In this document: one piece after another, positions 47,321-58,757 of the stretch
Numbering within the stretch: the first letter of the stretch is position 1
Layout of the letters: each line of letters starts with the position of its first letter
DNA from: Trichosphaerium sp. ATCC 40318
Lineage: Eukaryota; Discosea; Flabellinia; Trichosidae
Assembly: GCA_038496445.1 (NCBI GenBank)
Contig: JALMLS010000321.1
Span: forward strand, 124,001 to 188,000
Length of the DNA: 64,000 bases
Direction of reading: 5' to 3'
Position numbers and translations under genes: made by a program
Notes under the pieces: model-generated
Told to the model about the DNA's origin: nothing
Seen by the model: the letters and a program-made list of their open reading frames with translations, nothing else
Database searches by the model: none

Positions 47321-47556
47321 TATTTGTACAGTGCGCTTGTAATATTTGTAGTATACTTGTTATTTGTCCATAATTTGGTTTGTTTCACTTCAATGCAGAT
47401 CATCACAATGTCTTTACAAGACAACTTAAACTTATTGGTTATTTCAGTACTTTACTAACGAGATTATTGTAGCTGAACGAGGATGCACTATTTAGTAAAA
47501 TAGTGAGAAAATATCAAACAGCTGTTACAGGTTACAGACCAATACAGTAAAGCGAA
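47321..47556. other. 3' flank of condensin D2
   Basis: About 235 bp of AT-rich DNA. Nothing recognisable apart from a probable 3' UTR. Confidence 0.3.
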
Positions 47557-47557
47557 T

Positions 47558-47664
47558 GAGATGTAACTAGTCGGCCCACTTCGTATCCAAATTATAATAA
47601 CTCACAACACTCACCATAGCTCAGTTGGTAGAGCGGGAGACTGTAGATCTCTAGGTCACTGGTT
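47558..47664 (+). repeat. Left arm of a ~105-bp inverted repeat
   Basis: From 'gatgtaact' through the first 56 bases of a tRNA-Tyr. It matches the reverse complement of 47870-47975 with only a few mismatches. The arms are separated by about 205 bp, so transcripts or single strands could form a long hairpin. Confidence 0.85.
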
Positions 47665-47665
47665 A
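47609..47665 (+). pseudogene. 3'-truncated tRNA-Tyr
   Basis: Starts CTCACCATAGCTCAGTTGG and is identical to the intact minus-strand tRNA through the anticodon arm and variable loop, but after '...cactggtt' the sequence changes. The T loop, the 3' half of the T stem and the 3' acceptor strand are missing, so it cannot fold as a tRNA. The internal A box is intact; the B box is broken. Confidence 0.85.
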
Positions 47666-47851
47666 AGCATCGCATTGTTTATAAAAATTCATTTAAAGTT
47701 TTTTTTTTTGACAAGCAATTATCTCGGCCAAAAACGCGCCTAAAGACAAACTTGTACTTTTTTCTAAACGGCAAAATACGCATGAACAGCGTGAGTATGC
47801 AAAATGAAGTGTAGAGATGCGCCATGGACAAAGAAAGCGCAAAAATGTTCG

Positions 47852-47924
47852 TCTCACCAACCGGATTTGAACCAGTGACCTAGAGATCTACAGTCTCCCG
47901 CTCTACCAACTGAGCTATGGTGAG
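47852..47924 (-). tRNA. tRNA-Tyr (GUA), intronless
   Basis: Read on the minus strand: acceptor 5' strand CTCACCA pairs with TGGTGAG at the 3' end, D stem GCTC/GAGC, anticodon stem GGAGA/TCTCT with loop CTGTAGA (anticodon GTA), variable loop AGGTC, and T stem ACTGG/CCGGT with loop TTCAAAT. All stems pair, 73 nt with the discriminator A. No intron follows the anticodon, although eukaryotic tRNA-Tyr genes usually have one. It forms the right arm of an inverted repeat with a truncated copy at 47609-47665. Confidence 0.95.
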
Positions 47925-47975
47925 TGTTGTGAGTTATTATAATTTGGATGCGAAGTGGGCCCAGTAGTTACATCT
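47870..47975 (-). repeat. Right arm of the inverted repeat
   Basis: Reverse complement of 47558-47664, covering the 5' part of the tRNA-Tyr and its 5' flank ('gtgttgtgagttattataattt', 'gtgggccc'). Small differences such as cgtatcc versus cgcatcc show the arms have begun to diverge. Confidence 0.85.
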
Positions 47976-48124
47976 TCTCAATTAACTTTAAAAAATGGCA
48001 AACACTTTATTGTTTACTACATTATTCATTTTAGTGCCAATTTTTTTATTTCTGCTTGGACGATATGTCGGTATTCTAATTTCCGCAGCTTGTTTACCTA
48101 ACAGAACTTAGAAATAATAAAGTG

Positions 48125-48331
48125 TTATTCAAATGCCTGGCGCAGTATGATGAGTCTGTGATCCAATGTCGTTACACCAAAACATGACAAAACCGAGTCC
48201 TCTAGTATTTGCCAGTCGGATATGTGTAGTTTCTCTAGCATGGCTGCATACTTCTCAGCGATATCTGCTGTAAAGCCACATGATGCAAAGAAGTGTTTCC
48301 AGCTTACTGGACCACTAAAATCATTGGACAT
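48125..48331 (-). CDS. Small SAM-domain protein
   Basis: A 68-residue frame, MSNDFSGPVSWKHFF to LIILRQAFE. The pattern W..F..CGF, A.KYAAMLEK, the middle helix ISDWQIL, then FGVTTLDHRLIIL (corresponding to 'lGI.~lGHR~kIL') is that of a sterile alpha motif. SAM domains self-associate or bind partner SAM domains or RNA. The whole protein is just this domain. It might be an exon of a larger gene, but the ATG and stop fit a free-standing protein. Confidence 0.6.
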   Translation of the reverse strand: MSNDFSGPVSWKHFFASCGFTADIAEKYAAMLEKLHISDWQILEDSVLSCFGVTTLDHRLIILRQAFE

Positions 48332-48436
48332 ATCATTCTCCTAGTATACAGTCAGAAGGCACAATGCCGTCAAAAAAGCAATAGGCTACGTGCTTTGCGT
48401 TCTGGTTCAACAGTAAATTTTTTTGTGTATATCACT

Positions 48437-51400
48437 TCATCGACATCTATAAACATGAGTTGTGATAATGCCAAATCTAATTTGAACCGTACTAATTATG
48501 TTCTTGGTTAAAATACGTAAGGAATAGTCGCCAGGCAGCAAATTGATTGTATGAATACCCTTAGAAAATTAGAAAAGTGCTTTAGAGTATACACATACGT
48601 GATGTCCAGTTATAGGCCATGTACCTACATTCCCTGTACCGTAGTGTTGTATATTAAAGGTATCAAAACCTTTCCGTAGTGTGCTTTCAGGGAGAAGCTC
48701 ATATTCTACTTTAGTAGTTGGACCTTCGTTAGTTTTTGAACCAAGTGATATTGTTACATTAGTAACATCCGCAGTGCCTTAAAAAAAAACAATCAATTTT
48801 TTGTGACTGAGAGATTATTCCTGAGCGTTTGGTTTGATGGCTAACGTACACAATCGACTTAATGCACTCTCAATGTATCCATACGTGAGTATCTTGCTAT
48901 ATTGCTGCCTTGGTTTTTGTAGATTCACGTTCGCAGTTGGTACACCAAAAAACATTTCAAAGCGTCCTGATAAGAAAAAAAAAAGATTAGATTTCACAAT
49001 ATGTTGGATTTGTATACCTTCTGTTGGAAGAACGCATCTAGCAATACCTTTAGTATTATGACAAAACACAGTATCTCCATTAGAGTCAGTAATAAAGAGA
49101 CTATAAGGAAGTCTTCGTGTTGCGCTAGTCTTGAATTCAAGTGCAAACGGCTTTAAAGGTGATACTGTTTCAGGCAAGTCAACAGTAATAAAATCTAGAG
49201 CACATTTAGGTTTTTTGATATTTGTTAAGAATCAATAACACAGTACCGTTTTTGTTGGTAAACTTTGGACGAAATGGTTTTGATTCAGCAACTACATCCC
49301 ATACAGCTGCGAATTCTTTTCGAGAACATAAAACTGCTCTCCAATCAAAGTTTGTGTTTACAGAGAGAAACTGAACATACTCTATTTTGTCTATTCCCAT
49401 TGCGCTTTCGTAGATACTATCATAGGATATAGCATGCAAATCAATAGAAAAGTTTCCTTTTGGGGAGGCGGTACACCTAACATAGTCTACACGTCTGGTT
49501 ATCAACAAAAAAAAAATGTGTTGTTGAAAAAAACCAAATATCAACCCAAGTTTTGCTCACGTGTGTGGAAAAATTGAGAGGTGGATACTTCTTCTGCAGG
49601 CATTGATGCAGGTACTATTACCAATTTATTAATCCAATCGGTTCTAAGTGCAGGTATCGTCCAGTATATGCGTACTACATCATCATCATCTAAGTGAGTG
49701 AACATTAGGCGGGGAGAACTGTCAAAACATTTACTTACCATCAGTCTTTGCAGTTACAAAGTATTCGAATAGGTAGGTATTAACAACAGGTTTCAGGGAT
49801 ACTTCAAGTGGTTGAAGAAGTGGTGCTAAAAACAAGAGTTAACAAACTGCTCTATCTCATGTAGAAACACTATATATTTAGTTGCGTACGTTGAGGTGGA
49901 AGGTCCCCAATCTTATTCATGATAACACGCTCTCCTGCTGCAAATTGTTGTACAGGTCCCAAAGATAGAGGGACAATTGGAATAGGAGCTGGAACACATC
50001 TACAAGATATTAGCCAGCACACTATTTGTTAATCTTTAAGACACATGCGTACCCGCCCCAGCCATAGACAACACCACTAGATGTAATGGCATAACTTCTC
50101 AGGAATGTAGATTGGACAGAAACTACAGGCTCTTGTATATCCACGGTAACATATGCATTGGGTTGGAACTGTTTCATGTCATAATTCTCAGTACAACAAA
50201 CCTTGAAAAAAAAAAAAGAGGTACTTGACGTACTTTACTATGTTCGGTTCCTCTACCAACACTATAGAATAAATTGTAAGCACAGTGTAGATATGTCTTT
50301 GGTGGTATGTACATACATTTTACTTAATGTTCCTAGTTGTCCGTATGTGTTGAGACCAGAAGCCAATACCCGCCCATCAGCAGTTAGGAATAAAATACAT
50401 TCGGCTCCAACGGATATATCAACAATTTGTGTATCTGCTAGTATACTGACTTGGTATGCTTTCTTGCAATTGACAAGAACTACCCAAGGAGGGTGATCGC
50501 CATGCTTGTCTAAGAAATGATCGGTTTTGTACAAGTGAGCTTTTCCAAAGACTCGGCCATCTGATGTTATGTAGAAACATAACCATGGTCCATAGCACAT
50601 GCGCTCAGCACCAATATAGGCCATATCCCTTCTCTCGTAATGAACTATAACTGTATGAGAAAGGAAGGGCTATGTTGATAAGTACATAAACAGCCTTTGA
50701 ATGCTATAATATCTTCTTTCTTTCCAGAGTCAAAAAAATCGTCTGGTAGCAATGTTGGGAACAAGTCAAACCCGACACCCCATTGGTAATTAGCACCCTT
50801 TCATAAAAAATTAATGAAGGGATAAGCAAGAATACTGTTGGCATACCGTAGAAGACACAGCAAATGACCTACAATAGGAGATGTTCATATATCTAAGCAA
50901 ACAAGTATCAGGTACAATTGTTATAATGCAGCTTTTGTACTTTATTCTTGTAGAAGCCAGCTTTTCAACAAGCCTTGGATGAGGACGGTCGGTCTATAAG
51001 TAGTATAAATAGAAGAAGAAAAGAATGATAGTATAGACACGTACACAATCACCATGCCCAAGTTGGCCATATTCATTTGTTCCCCAAGTGTATACCATCC
51101 CAGTGGCTTCATCCAATAGGGCACAATGAGATGCAGCTAATCGAATCTGTGAAACTGTCACCTTTGGCGGCAATCCAAGTTTCACAAATGAGTTGCAATC
51201 CTGTTTTGTATACGCAAACGCCCTCCCAACCGAGCCAGTCTTTTTGGATGCTAATTCTGAACCACAAGACAATAAGCAACAGAATGATTTAAATAAACAA
51301 GATCAGTACCTAATGGTAAACTACTACCATTGCTCTCCCATAATCCATGTTTTGTATACACCACGAGCTTACAGAACGAGTCGTGGGCATAACTCTTGTC

Positions 51401-52270
51401 AAAATAATTCCAAGCTCTAGTAAATTTAGTGAGCTAGATATTAGTACACTTTGATTTGTGTACGCACACAACATCATCATCGTTAAAGTATGGGTTCACT
51501 CTAGAACTAAACAAAGGAGCTGTGAAGGATCCAACAATGCTTTGGCCAATTAACTTATGGGCTATGATTGTAATCAGGTTTAGAAGTAAAACACCTAGTT
51601 TCCTGACGTACACTTCCTTATAATGTTGATGTACTTTGCAGAATCAATGTCACGGCCTAGTACAACAGAAAACATGTTGCTATCGGCAACAACTTGTACT
51701 GTAGTTTTACCTAAAAGAAGGTGTTTATAACTCGTACGCATATGTAATACAAGACAACATACTTGTACCATGCACTTTAAAAGTGTCAGCTAATACAATC
51801 CTATGTTCGAACTCTACTTCTCCTTCGACTGCAGATTGCTTTGGTGCTGACGCTACCACCTCAATTGGTAACTGTGCAATAAAACTAAATAATTGTAAGC
51901 CATATTAGCAACTATTGTCTTATCTTACTCTTTGGATTGCAAGGATAAAGCAAGATCAAAATAAAGTACACCATCCTTTGACTTGACCTCATTTTCAAGA
52001 ATAAAAGTTGGATGATACACCCTGGAAAATTGCGGTAAACATAGTGTTGGCAAATCCATTAAGGAATGTCTGGGCATTTCAATGATTGGAGATATATCTA
52101 CAAATTGTCATCTTTTTTTCTTCAACTAAAAATAAATTGCTCATTCGTTACCATCAATGTAGTATTCTTGACTATACAGCTCTTTGGAGATGTATGTGTC
52201 CAACAGCTACAGAAATAGAGCATTAGTACACCGTAAAATAGAACCTATGTTTCGACACCTTGGGAGTCAT
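48437..52270 (-). CDS. RCC1-repeat protein with beta-rich flanking regions
   Basis: Starts at an ATG at 52270 (MTPKVSKHRFYFT), only 73 bp after the CLU-family gene's stop, and ends at a TGA at 48437-48439 (THVYRCR). About 20 exons. The N-terminal part is beta-rich (VYHPTFILENEV, LYFDLALSLQSKE, EFEHRIVLADTFKVHG). RCC1-type repeats follow: VYTKHGLWESNGSSLPLG, HCALLDEATGMVYTWGTNEY with GQLGHGD (about 51090), RVLASGLNTYGQLGT (50360) and SSGVVYGWGG (50060). The C-terminal third is an unrecognised beta-sandwich-like region (IYWTIPALRTDWINKLVIVP, FDWRAVLCSRKEFAAVWDVV, GIHTINLLPGDYSLRILTKN). The blades suggest a partial RCC1 propeller; nothing shows GEF activity. Confidence 0.65.
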
Positions 52271-52343
52271 TGTGTGCCCACTAAAGTTCTCTAGAGTCAC
52301 CAAATGTACTAAAACAGCACTTAGAATACTTTATGAAAAAAAG

Positions 52344-55300
52344 TCACAATGTACACGTGGAATCAAGAAGATCAAACGTCGGTTTCTTTTTGATTGCGGA
52401 GAAATCGTCTTCATTGTTGTACCACTGTACCATTTTAATGCCACTTGTAAGCACATCTTTACCCTTTAGCATGACTTTCCATGATTCTGTGACACTCCCA
52501 AGGGGAATGACACAGCCAAAGTATTCAAGTTGAAACTGTGGGGTTCCAATAGAGGAGATATCAAAATACCTATGTCAACCACTTATGATTTCAATTTACA
52601 AAATCTTAAACGTACTCCCACAGTTTAATAAATTTTGTGGCATACGCCACAGCCTCCAGTAATCTTCCTTGATGGCGCATTGCTCGCGCTAACTTTTCCA
52701 AGACCAATAAAGCAAATGGGGTACTGACTTCTAGAACGTTACTATCGCTAATAGCTCTGGATCTATAAATACAAAAAAAGGTAAGAAACAGTTTTCGAAA
52801 AAAAGAAAGGGAAGGGGTAGTATACAAAATGTTATAAATTCGCACGATGAACGTGAGAGGCGAGCAAGCGCCCAGTAAGATGCACGCAACAACTTTTCCG
52901 CAGCAACAAACTGGTTATTTGATAGGGCTGCACAGCCTTTCATGTAATATATGTTAGCGCTAACTGCTACTGGCACGTGCGTCTGCTTGTCTCCATACAA
53001 CTCTAATACACTATATAGAAATAAGTCACAAGTGAGAATAAGGAACTAAGACTTGATTTACGTTTGCAATGTGTTCAAGGCTTCCGAGAATTTTCCTTTT
53101 TTGAAATGTTTATAAGCCACACTAGTGTAATTGCATGCAACCTGTAATTTGTTAAAATAACAGGTTGTTTCCCTCTAGGTGAGTACCTCTTTGCTCGCTT
53201 TGCCAAAGAACTTAATGAGCAATTTATGACGTGCCTCGTAGTCAACAACGCCTAACAGATATCAAACTGCGAAAAGTGTCACCAAAAACCTTAACGCTTA
53301 CCCTCTGTTTCAGTCTTTAAGTTGATGAGTTCCATTATTTCTGTTGTTATTTCTGGATACAAGAAATTTTTTTGAAGTACACGCAATTCTTGAATATCAT
53401 CCAAGACAAACGGAGAATCTGCTTCAAAAAAGGCATTATCTATAGTCAATCGGTCCTATTATTGTAAACAAGAGAAAGCATGGCATGATACAACTTACCA
53501 ATACAGACGCTTTAAATGTGATTCCAAGCTTGTCTTGAGTTATCCTGAACAAACTAGGCAAATTCACTTTGTCTCTAAGGCTAAACCCAGTGTCCAATTC
53601 GTCTTTTGTAAGTGGCTGTCCACCATACAAACCAAATTTTACAACTACAAGTAATAACCGAATCAATGCGACCAAAGAAACATACCAATCTGTATTTTAA
53701 TAAAACAACGCCAAAAAATCTGGACGCAGTTGAATTGCCGAAAATGAGATTAAAGTGATCAACAATAAGAACACCAGCTTCTGAAGTTTGAACAGCTTGC
53801 AAACGTTTTCTAGACAAAGTGTAAATACATGGAAACATAAGATAAAATATCATGCCTCAAATACGCTTTAGTGACACGTGCAATCATCTCTAGTAGTATC
53901 ATTGATTGCAGCGCTTTCCCACTTGGAAACGTCAACTGAGGTCTGATGAACCCTAGACACCATCAGTTAGGACAAAACACGAAACAGCGCCATGCCTATG
54001 TGACGAATGTTGAATCCTTTTGCTTGCAAGTATTGTATGAATCCTCTTTGTGTAGGAAATATTGTTTTCTAACACCTGATTAATATTCCTGTATCATGAG
54101 TTGATCACTTACAGAAATCTCTTCCTTGGTCTCAAGCCAATGTTCTCCAAGAAGGTAGTAGAAAGCGTCTTATAGAAGTTATAATTAAAGTTCTAACACA
54201 ATGAGGTGCGCACCTGTGACCTCCTGGTTGTGTACTTCTTTCCCATGAACACCAAATCGAGTGAACGCATCAGATGACAGTGGTTTGGAGGGGAACTTTT
54301 GACGATATATATCCAGGTACGAGTGACGTAACAATCGGTATAAATGACAAGATTTCCTTCCTACAAATAATACTACAGCTTTAAGGGTCTTAGTTCTTAC
54401 CATTCAATACAATGATACAATCACCTATTACCAATTTGTTCACTAATGAAGAAGCTCTAGAGTTTACAAGATTCCTAGCTGCTGAAACTTTTTTTAACTG
54501 CAGGTTAGGTTTCAGATAGAACATTGTTCCTTTTGGTTTAAACCAATTAATACAAAACTAGTAGGTGAAATAAAGTATTGAAATACCTTCAGGGAATGCT
54601 TCTTCTTGTATATCAACACCAAGCTGCCCAACATGCTTTCTTCCATAATCATGTAGGATCTTAGTCACGTGCGGTTTGAACGCTTTTGTAGTTTGTATGG
54701 TATCGATAGCTATTCAAATCTTTCAGTAAACTGATTTCTGTACGTACAAAGGCTTACGTGCTAAGTTTTTCAATTGGAAGAATTCTTTGAGAAAAGCCTC
54801 TTGGTTTTCTTCAGGTAGGTGCGCAGCAGCGCCGAAATCATAGGAATACCTTGATTTTCCACTTGAAATCGCATTGCCACGAGAGTGATCAGCAGGTACA
54901 CGTACAGCAATCAAGGTAACTCGAACAGGTTCCTTGAAGTAAGAATTAAATTTTGAGGTTCTAAACACAACCTTACTGGTGGACAAATTCGTGCAGTGTC
55001 GAGTACATAGAACCTAAATGACATTACCAATTGAGTCATTCCCAAAAAGAATTCACCTTCATCTGTTCCTTTATGACCCTCAATGTCTACAGGTCCATGT
55101 AATAACTGATTTTGTGTCCCTACCTACACCAGTTGTTACGAAAATAGTATTTGGTATTCAGCATACCACGTGACCTTTAACATGTAGTTTTTGTGAAGCA
55201 GCATGCATCAGACCATTCAACTCTTGACTATCTTTGTGCACAGTTTTACCACCATTTGCACTACCATAAATGAGTGTTCTCGCATTTATTGGCAAGCAAG

Positions 55301-57534
55301 TTGTTGCTAAAAAAATAAGTTGAGTACTCTTAGCAAATTAGCATTACCTATTAAACGAAATCCTTTGTAATCCATTACAACCATGAATGGAAAGCACAAC
55401 CCAGGAACCTTGTGAAAAAAATTGGCAAATAGAAGAATATAAGCAAACATACCCTTGCACGATAATATGCCTTTAACCCGTTTAATTCATGGCCTAAACT
55501 CTTTATCAAATTTATCAAACACGTGACAACATACCAGCAGCCTTTGCTGCAAACTCATCACCACCGTAAATGCCATAAGAATCAATAGCGAATTTAAAGA
55601 ATATACCATTAGATATGTACTGTATATAATCAACAGATAGGTGCTTGTAATAACACGCACCTTTTCACCACCAGCCACACCGCCCACATTTACAGGAGGA
55701 ATCGATTTTTTGCCAGCAATAACAGCACGTTCGTCAATAATGATCCTATGTTGTTGGTCAACCAGAAGAAATAAGAAGTAAGCTACACTAAGTTACCTGC
55801 CAGCTGCGCTAGCCACATTAATAAACTCGTTTGCTAACATATCCAATTGATACAGGTTTTCAAGGCGTTCATCTACATCTGTTGGAGCTTGGCTGAACAA
55901 TTCTTGAAACTCAGAGTTCCAATCTATAACATAAGTTAATTCAGTACTTTACTTAATACAACGCACCTCTCGTAAGTTTAGGAGTGGGGCTGTTTGTGGA
56001 ATTTTGACGTTCCTAGTATTAATATTAAATCTCAAGGTGGACACTTTCTTAAGTGTACATACAGGTGTGCTTGTGTTACTAGAAAAGTTCGATGCTTTTA
56101 ATAAAGTGAGCGCTCATTTAATTTGAACTAGAAATCGTACAAGGTGTGGTAGCATCAGGGTCATTGATTGTGTAATATTGCTCGGTACCTTCATCACCCC
56201 TTTTTACAGCAACTGGCATGTAACCTTGATAATCTCCTATATCACTTGGTGCTGATCCAGGATTGTTGTCTGAGTAGGCAGTAATTGCAAGAGGTATTTC
56301 GTCCTCTACTAACTGTGAGAGAATTACAATAATGCTACACAAACTATACCTGAATCACTGTTGTCTGAATGAATGGGCCCTGTATAAGACGTTGTACTAA
56401 GATCAAATCCATGCAAAGAACAATAATCTTGTGATTCTGTATCATCAACAACGTTATCAATAAACTAACTTTGTAAAAAGCAGTAAGCAACTTACCTATA
56501 ACATCCAGAATACTAGGCATAGAAAGATTACTCTCTCTACAAACACGGGTACTCTTAGTCAGAAGTAAGTCAGTTAGATTTTGTCCTGCGTGCTTTTATA
56601 TATTGTTAGCTTGGCAAGCATTTAAAGAAAACAGTAATCACCTCCAACACACTTGTTTCGTTTAGTGGTCGCTCTAGCTTGAATAGCGAAGGTTCCTATA
56701 CTATGATTAGAGTGGCTACTCCAAGAAAATTAGGAAAACCTGCGTACAACCAACCAACAGATATGTGCCGGTTTCTCTTGTAATATCTTATCAAAGTTTA
56801 TTTCGTGTCTCCTTTCCCACGCCGGTTGGCACAAGCTAATATCAAGCTTCGTCAATCGGGCGAAGTGATTATACCTTCCTACGTCTGTCCGTGACCGTTC
56901 AGGCAAGGAGTATGCTTAATAACACGTCAGAATTCTCAAATGTAACTTATTGTGCACTGTAGTTTACCTTGATAACAAGTCCCTTGTATTGGTTGCTAAC
57001 AAAGAAAGAATAAACCAACATTAAAAAAAAAGCATTTCAAAAGGAACACTTTCTTAATTCTTTCTTATCTCGTACCTTTGTAAGGGAGCACTGTTTCCTT
57101 GTAGAACGTGTAACACCTTTATAGTCGATCAAAGCTAGATTCTTAGATATTAGTAAGACTCTACTACAATAAGGCACGTGCAATGACATCTAGAGTTAGG
57201 CGGAAACAGCTGCTGGAAATTTGGGTCTTTGCAGTAGTTACTACCAATGGGTAGCACGCCTGTAAATTGCAGACCAACCATCACGTGGTCTTGTCTATGA
57301 AATCGTTGGCGCCATAATTGGTTCTCGTGGTTCACACGTGCCTTACTAGAGGTGTATCTTCAATAAAAAGAAGTGGCTGATCCCACGGTATGTAGTGACG
57401 TAAATCACCGCCACAAGCCGTGCAAGCCTTTTTAAAAATTAAAACAACGTCGCTACGGCAATACCCGGTACCACAATATCTCCTCCAGGCATATAATAGT
57501 GCGGTGCACCTAAGAACACAGCTTTAGGATACAT
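52344..57534 (-). CDS. CLU/CLUH-family protein (clustered mitochondria homolog)
   Basis: The CLU domain is recognisable: DWNSEFQELFSQAPTD with VDERLENLYQLD (about 55880), IIIDERAVIAGKKSIPPVNV (about 55720), FKFAIDSYGIYGGDEFAAKA, ARVPGLCFPFMVVMDYKGFR (55400), LPINARTLIYGSANGGKTVH (55260), HGPVDIEGHKGTDEG, and FYVLDTARICPP (55000). Downstream are ALQSMILLEMIARVTKAYLR and a TPR-like region (ANIYYMKGCAALSNNQFVAA, 52930), ending in DLLDSTCTL (TGA at 52344-52346). In yeast, animals and Dictyostelium, CLU proteins bind mRNAs for mitochondrial proteins and keep mitochondria dispersed. The C-terminal TPR part is shorter than usual. The region upstream of 56400 is unrecognised and the ATG at 57534 is tentative. 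Over 20 exons. Confidence 0.75.
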
Positions 57535-57817
57535 AATAGGTAAATAACAGTAATACAAGGTTCAAACGACTCTACACACTCTCTATGAGTGCGTGCGGTG
57601 CAATTAATCTTCGTTAGAAAAAACGGGTTATAAAACTGCAATTGCAGCATAAGCAACTAACTCTAGCTGTTTCCAGCCTAACCACGTCTCTGAAAATGCG
57701 CGCGGCAACCAATTATTTAAACTGTTTGAACAAATTTCAGCAAAATGTGACAGAACGCGACTTTTTTGAAAATCTTCTTTACGAGTACACGTAAATACAA
57801 ACAGCATCGAAACCTGA
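57535..57817. other. Intergenic region
   Basis: About 280 bp between the tentative CLU-family start and the next minus-strand stop codon. No gene is seen. Confidence 0.3.
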
Positions 57818-58568
57818 TCATTTCAGCCACTCTGGCTTTTCTACTACCAACCATCCTCTGGATTCACCTTTCCCAGTCACAGTATTGACACAAGCCCAAA
57901 TGTGTTCAAGTTCATGCCATGAAACCCCGTTACCAGGCCATACGTCCATAACACAAACACACTCGTCTTCGCTGTGAAACGCCTGTACAGGTGAAAAATG
58001 ACCTATATCTCCTAGCTTGTAGTTCAGTACAACAACATGTCCTGCTCGGATGGCATCTATAATTGATTTCGCAAACGCTTGTACGGACTCTTCCGTTGAG
58101 TAATAAATCTCACAGTTGTACTTGAACCGTTTAAAAACAGAATGCAGCTCGGTTAGGCTCATGCCTTGCCTGTCAACCTTTGCCTACACAGCGAGTTTGA
58201 GAACGATCTTGTATTGCCAAATCATACCTTACGCAAGCAGGCAAGCACTGGCCGTTGCTTAAACATAGTGCTCTCTACGTATCTAGATTCCTTACAGAGT
58301 CAGTTCGTATTTTGTTGTCACGTTGTAAGCTTACATCTAGTAATGTATTCATTGCTATGGCGGCGGTAACAATACCGCAGTACGTTGAGTTTTCTTGTGG
58401 TAGCCAGTACTTCTTCATTGTCTCATTACATAAGCCCTCGTGGACAGCCTCTTTATACATTCTAGCCCCGTAGTCACTGTTCAAGCTTATCTCGGGCAAT
58501 TTCAGTTGCGTAGTTTGTCTGTTAACCTGTTTTCTCGCCTGGTTTCTGTTGTTTTTGCGTCTAGACAT
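57818..58568 (-). CDS. Phytochelatin synthase-like Cys peptidase
   Basis: Starts MSRRKNNRNQARKQV (58568) with a basic N-terminus. The catalytic Cys lies in WLPQENSTYCGIVTAAIAMN (about 58390). The later exon, beginning MSLTELHSVFKRFKYN, has HVVVLNYKLGDIGHFSPVQA with the His and then VCVMDVWPGNGVSWHELE with the Asp, completing the Cys-His-Asp triad of this family, and GKGESRGWLVVEK. Phytochelatin synthases join gamma-Glu-Cys units from glutathione to chelate Cd, Zn and other metals. This one is only the peptidase domain (about 215-230 residues) like bacterial PCS, without the Cys-rich C-terminal domain of plant enzymes. The middle exon (about 58170-58290) is unresolved. It could act mainly as a gamma-Glu-Cys hydrolase. 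Confidence 0.75.
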
Positions 58569-58757
58569 TGCTTACGTTGTAGGTGCGCCTGAAAAATAAG
58601 AAAAGTACAAGGATTGTCACAGAACGCACAAACATATTTACACCAACAATGTGACAGGTCCTTGTCGCATTCATTACAAAATGACCGTCAGTGTAGGAGA
58701 ACAAAAATTTGTAAAATAAAACAATTGACCACATTCATTTGTTCTGATTTTACCACT
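58569..58757. promoter_or_regulatory. Divergent promoter region
   Basis: 189 bp between the start codons of two genes on opposite strands. No TATA box is obvious. Confidence 0.4.

Noticed and set aside
46924-47424. A 166-codon minus-strand Ser-rich frame
   Set aside because: Antisense shadow of the acidic condensin D2 tail (GAA/GAT/AGC codons read backwards give Ser/Leu).
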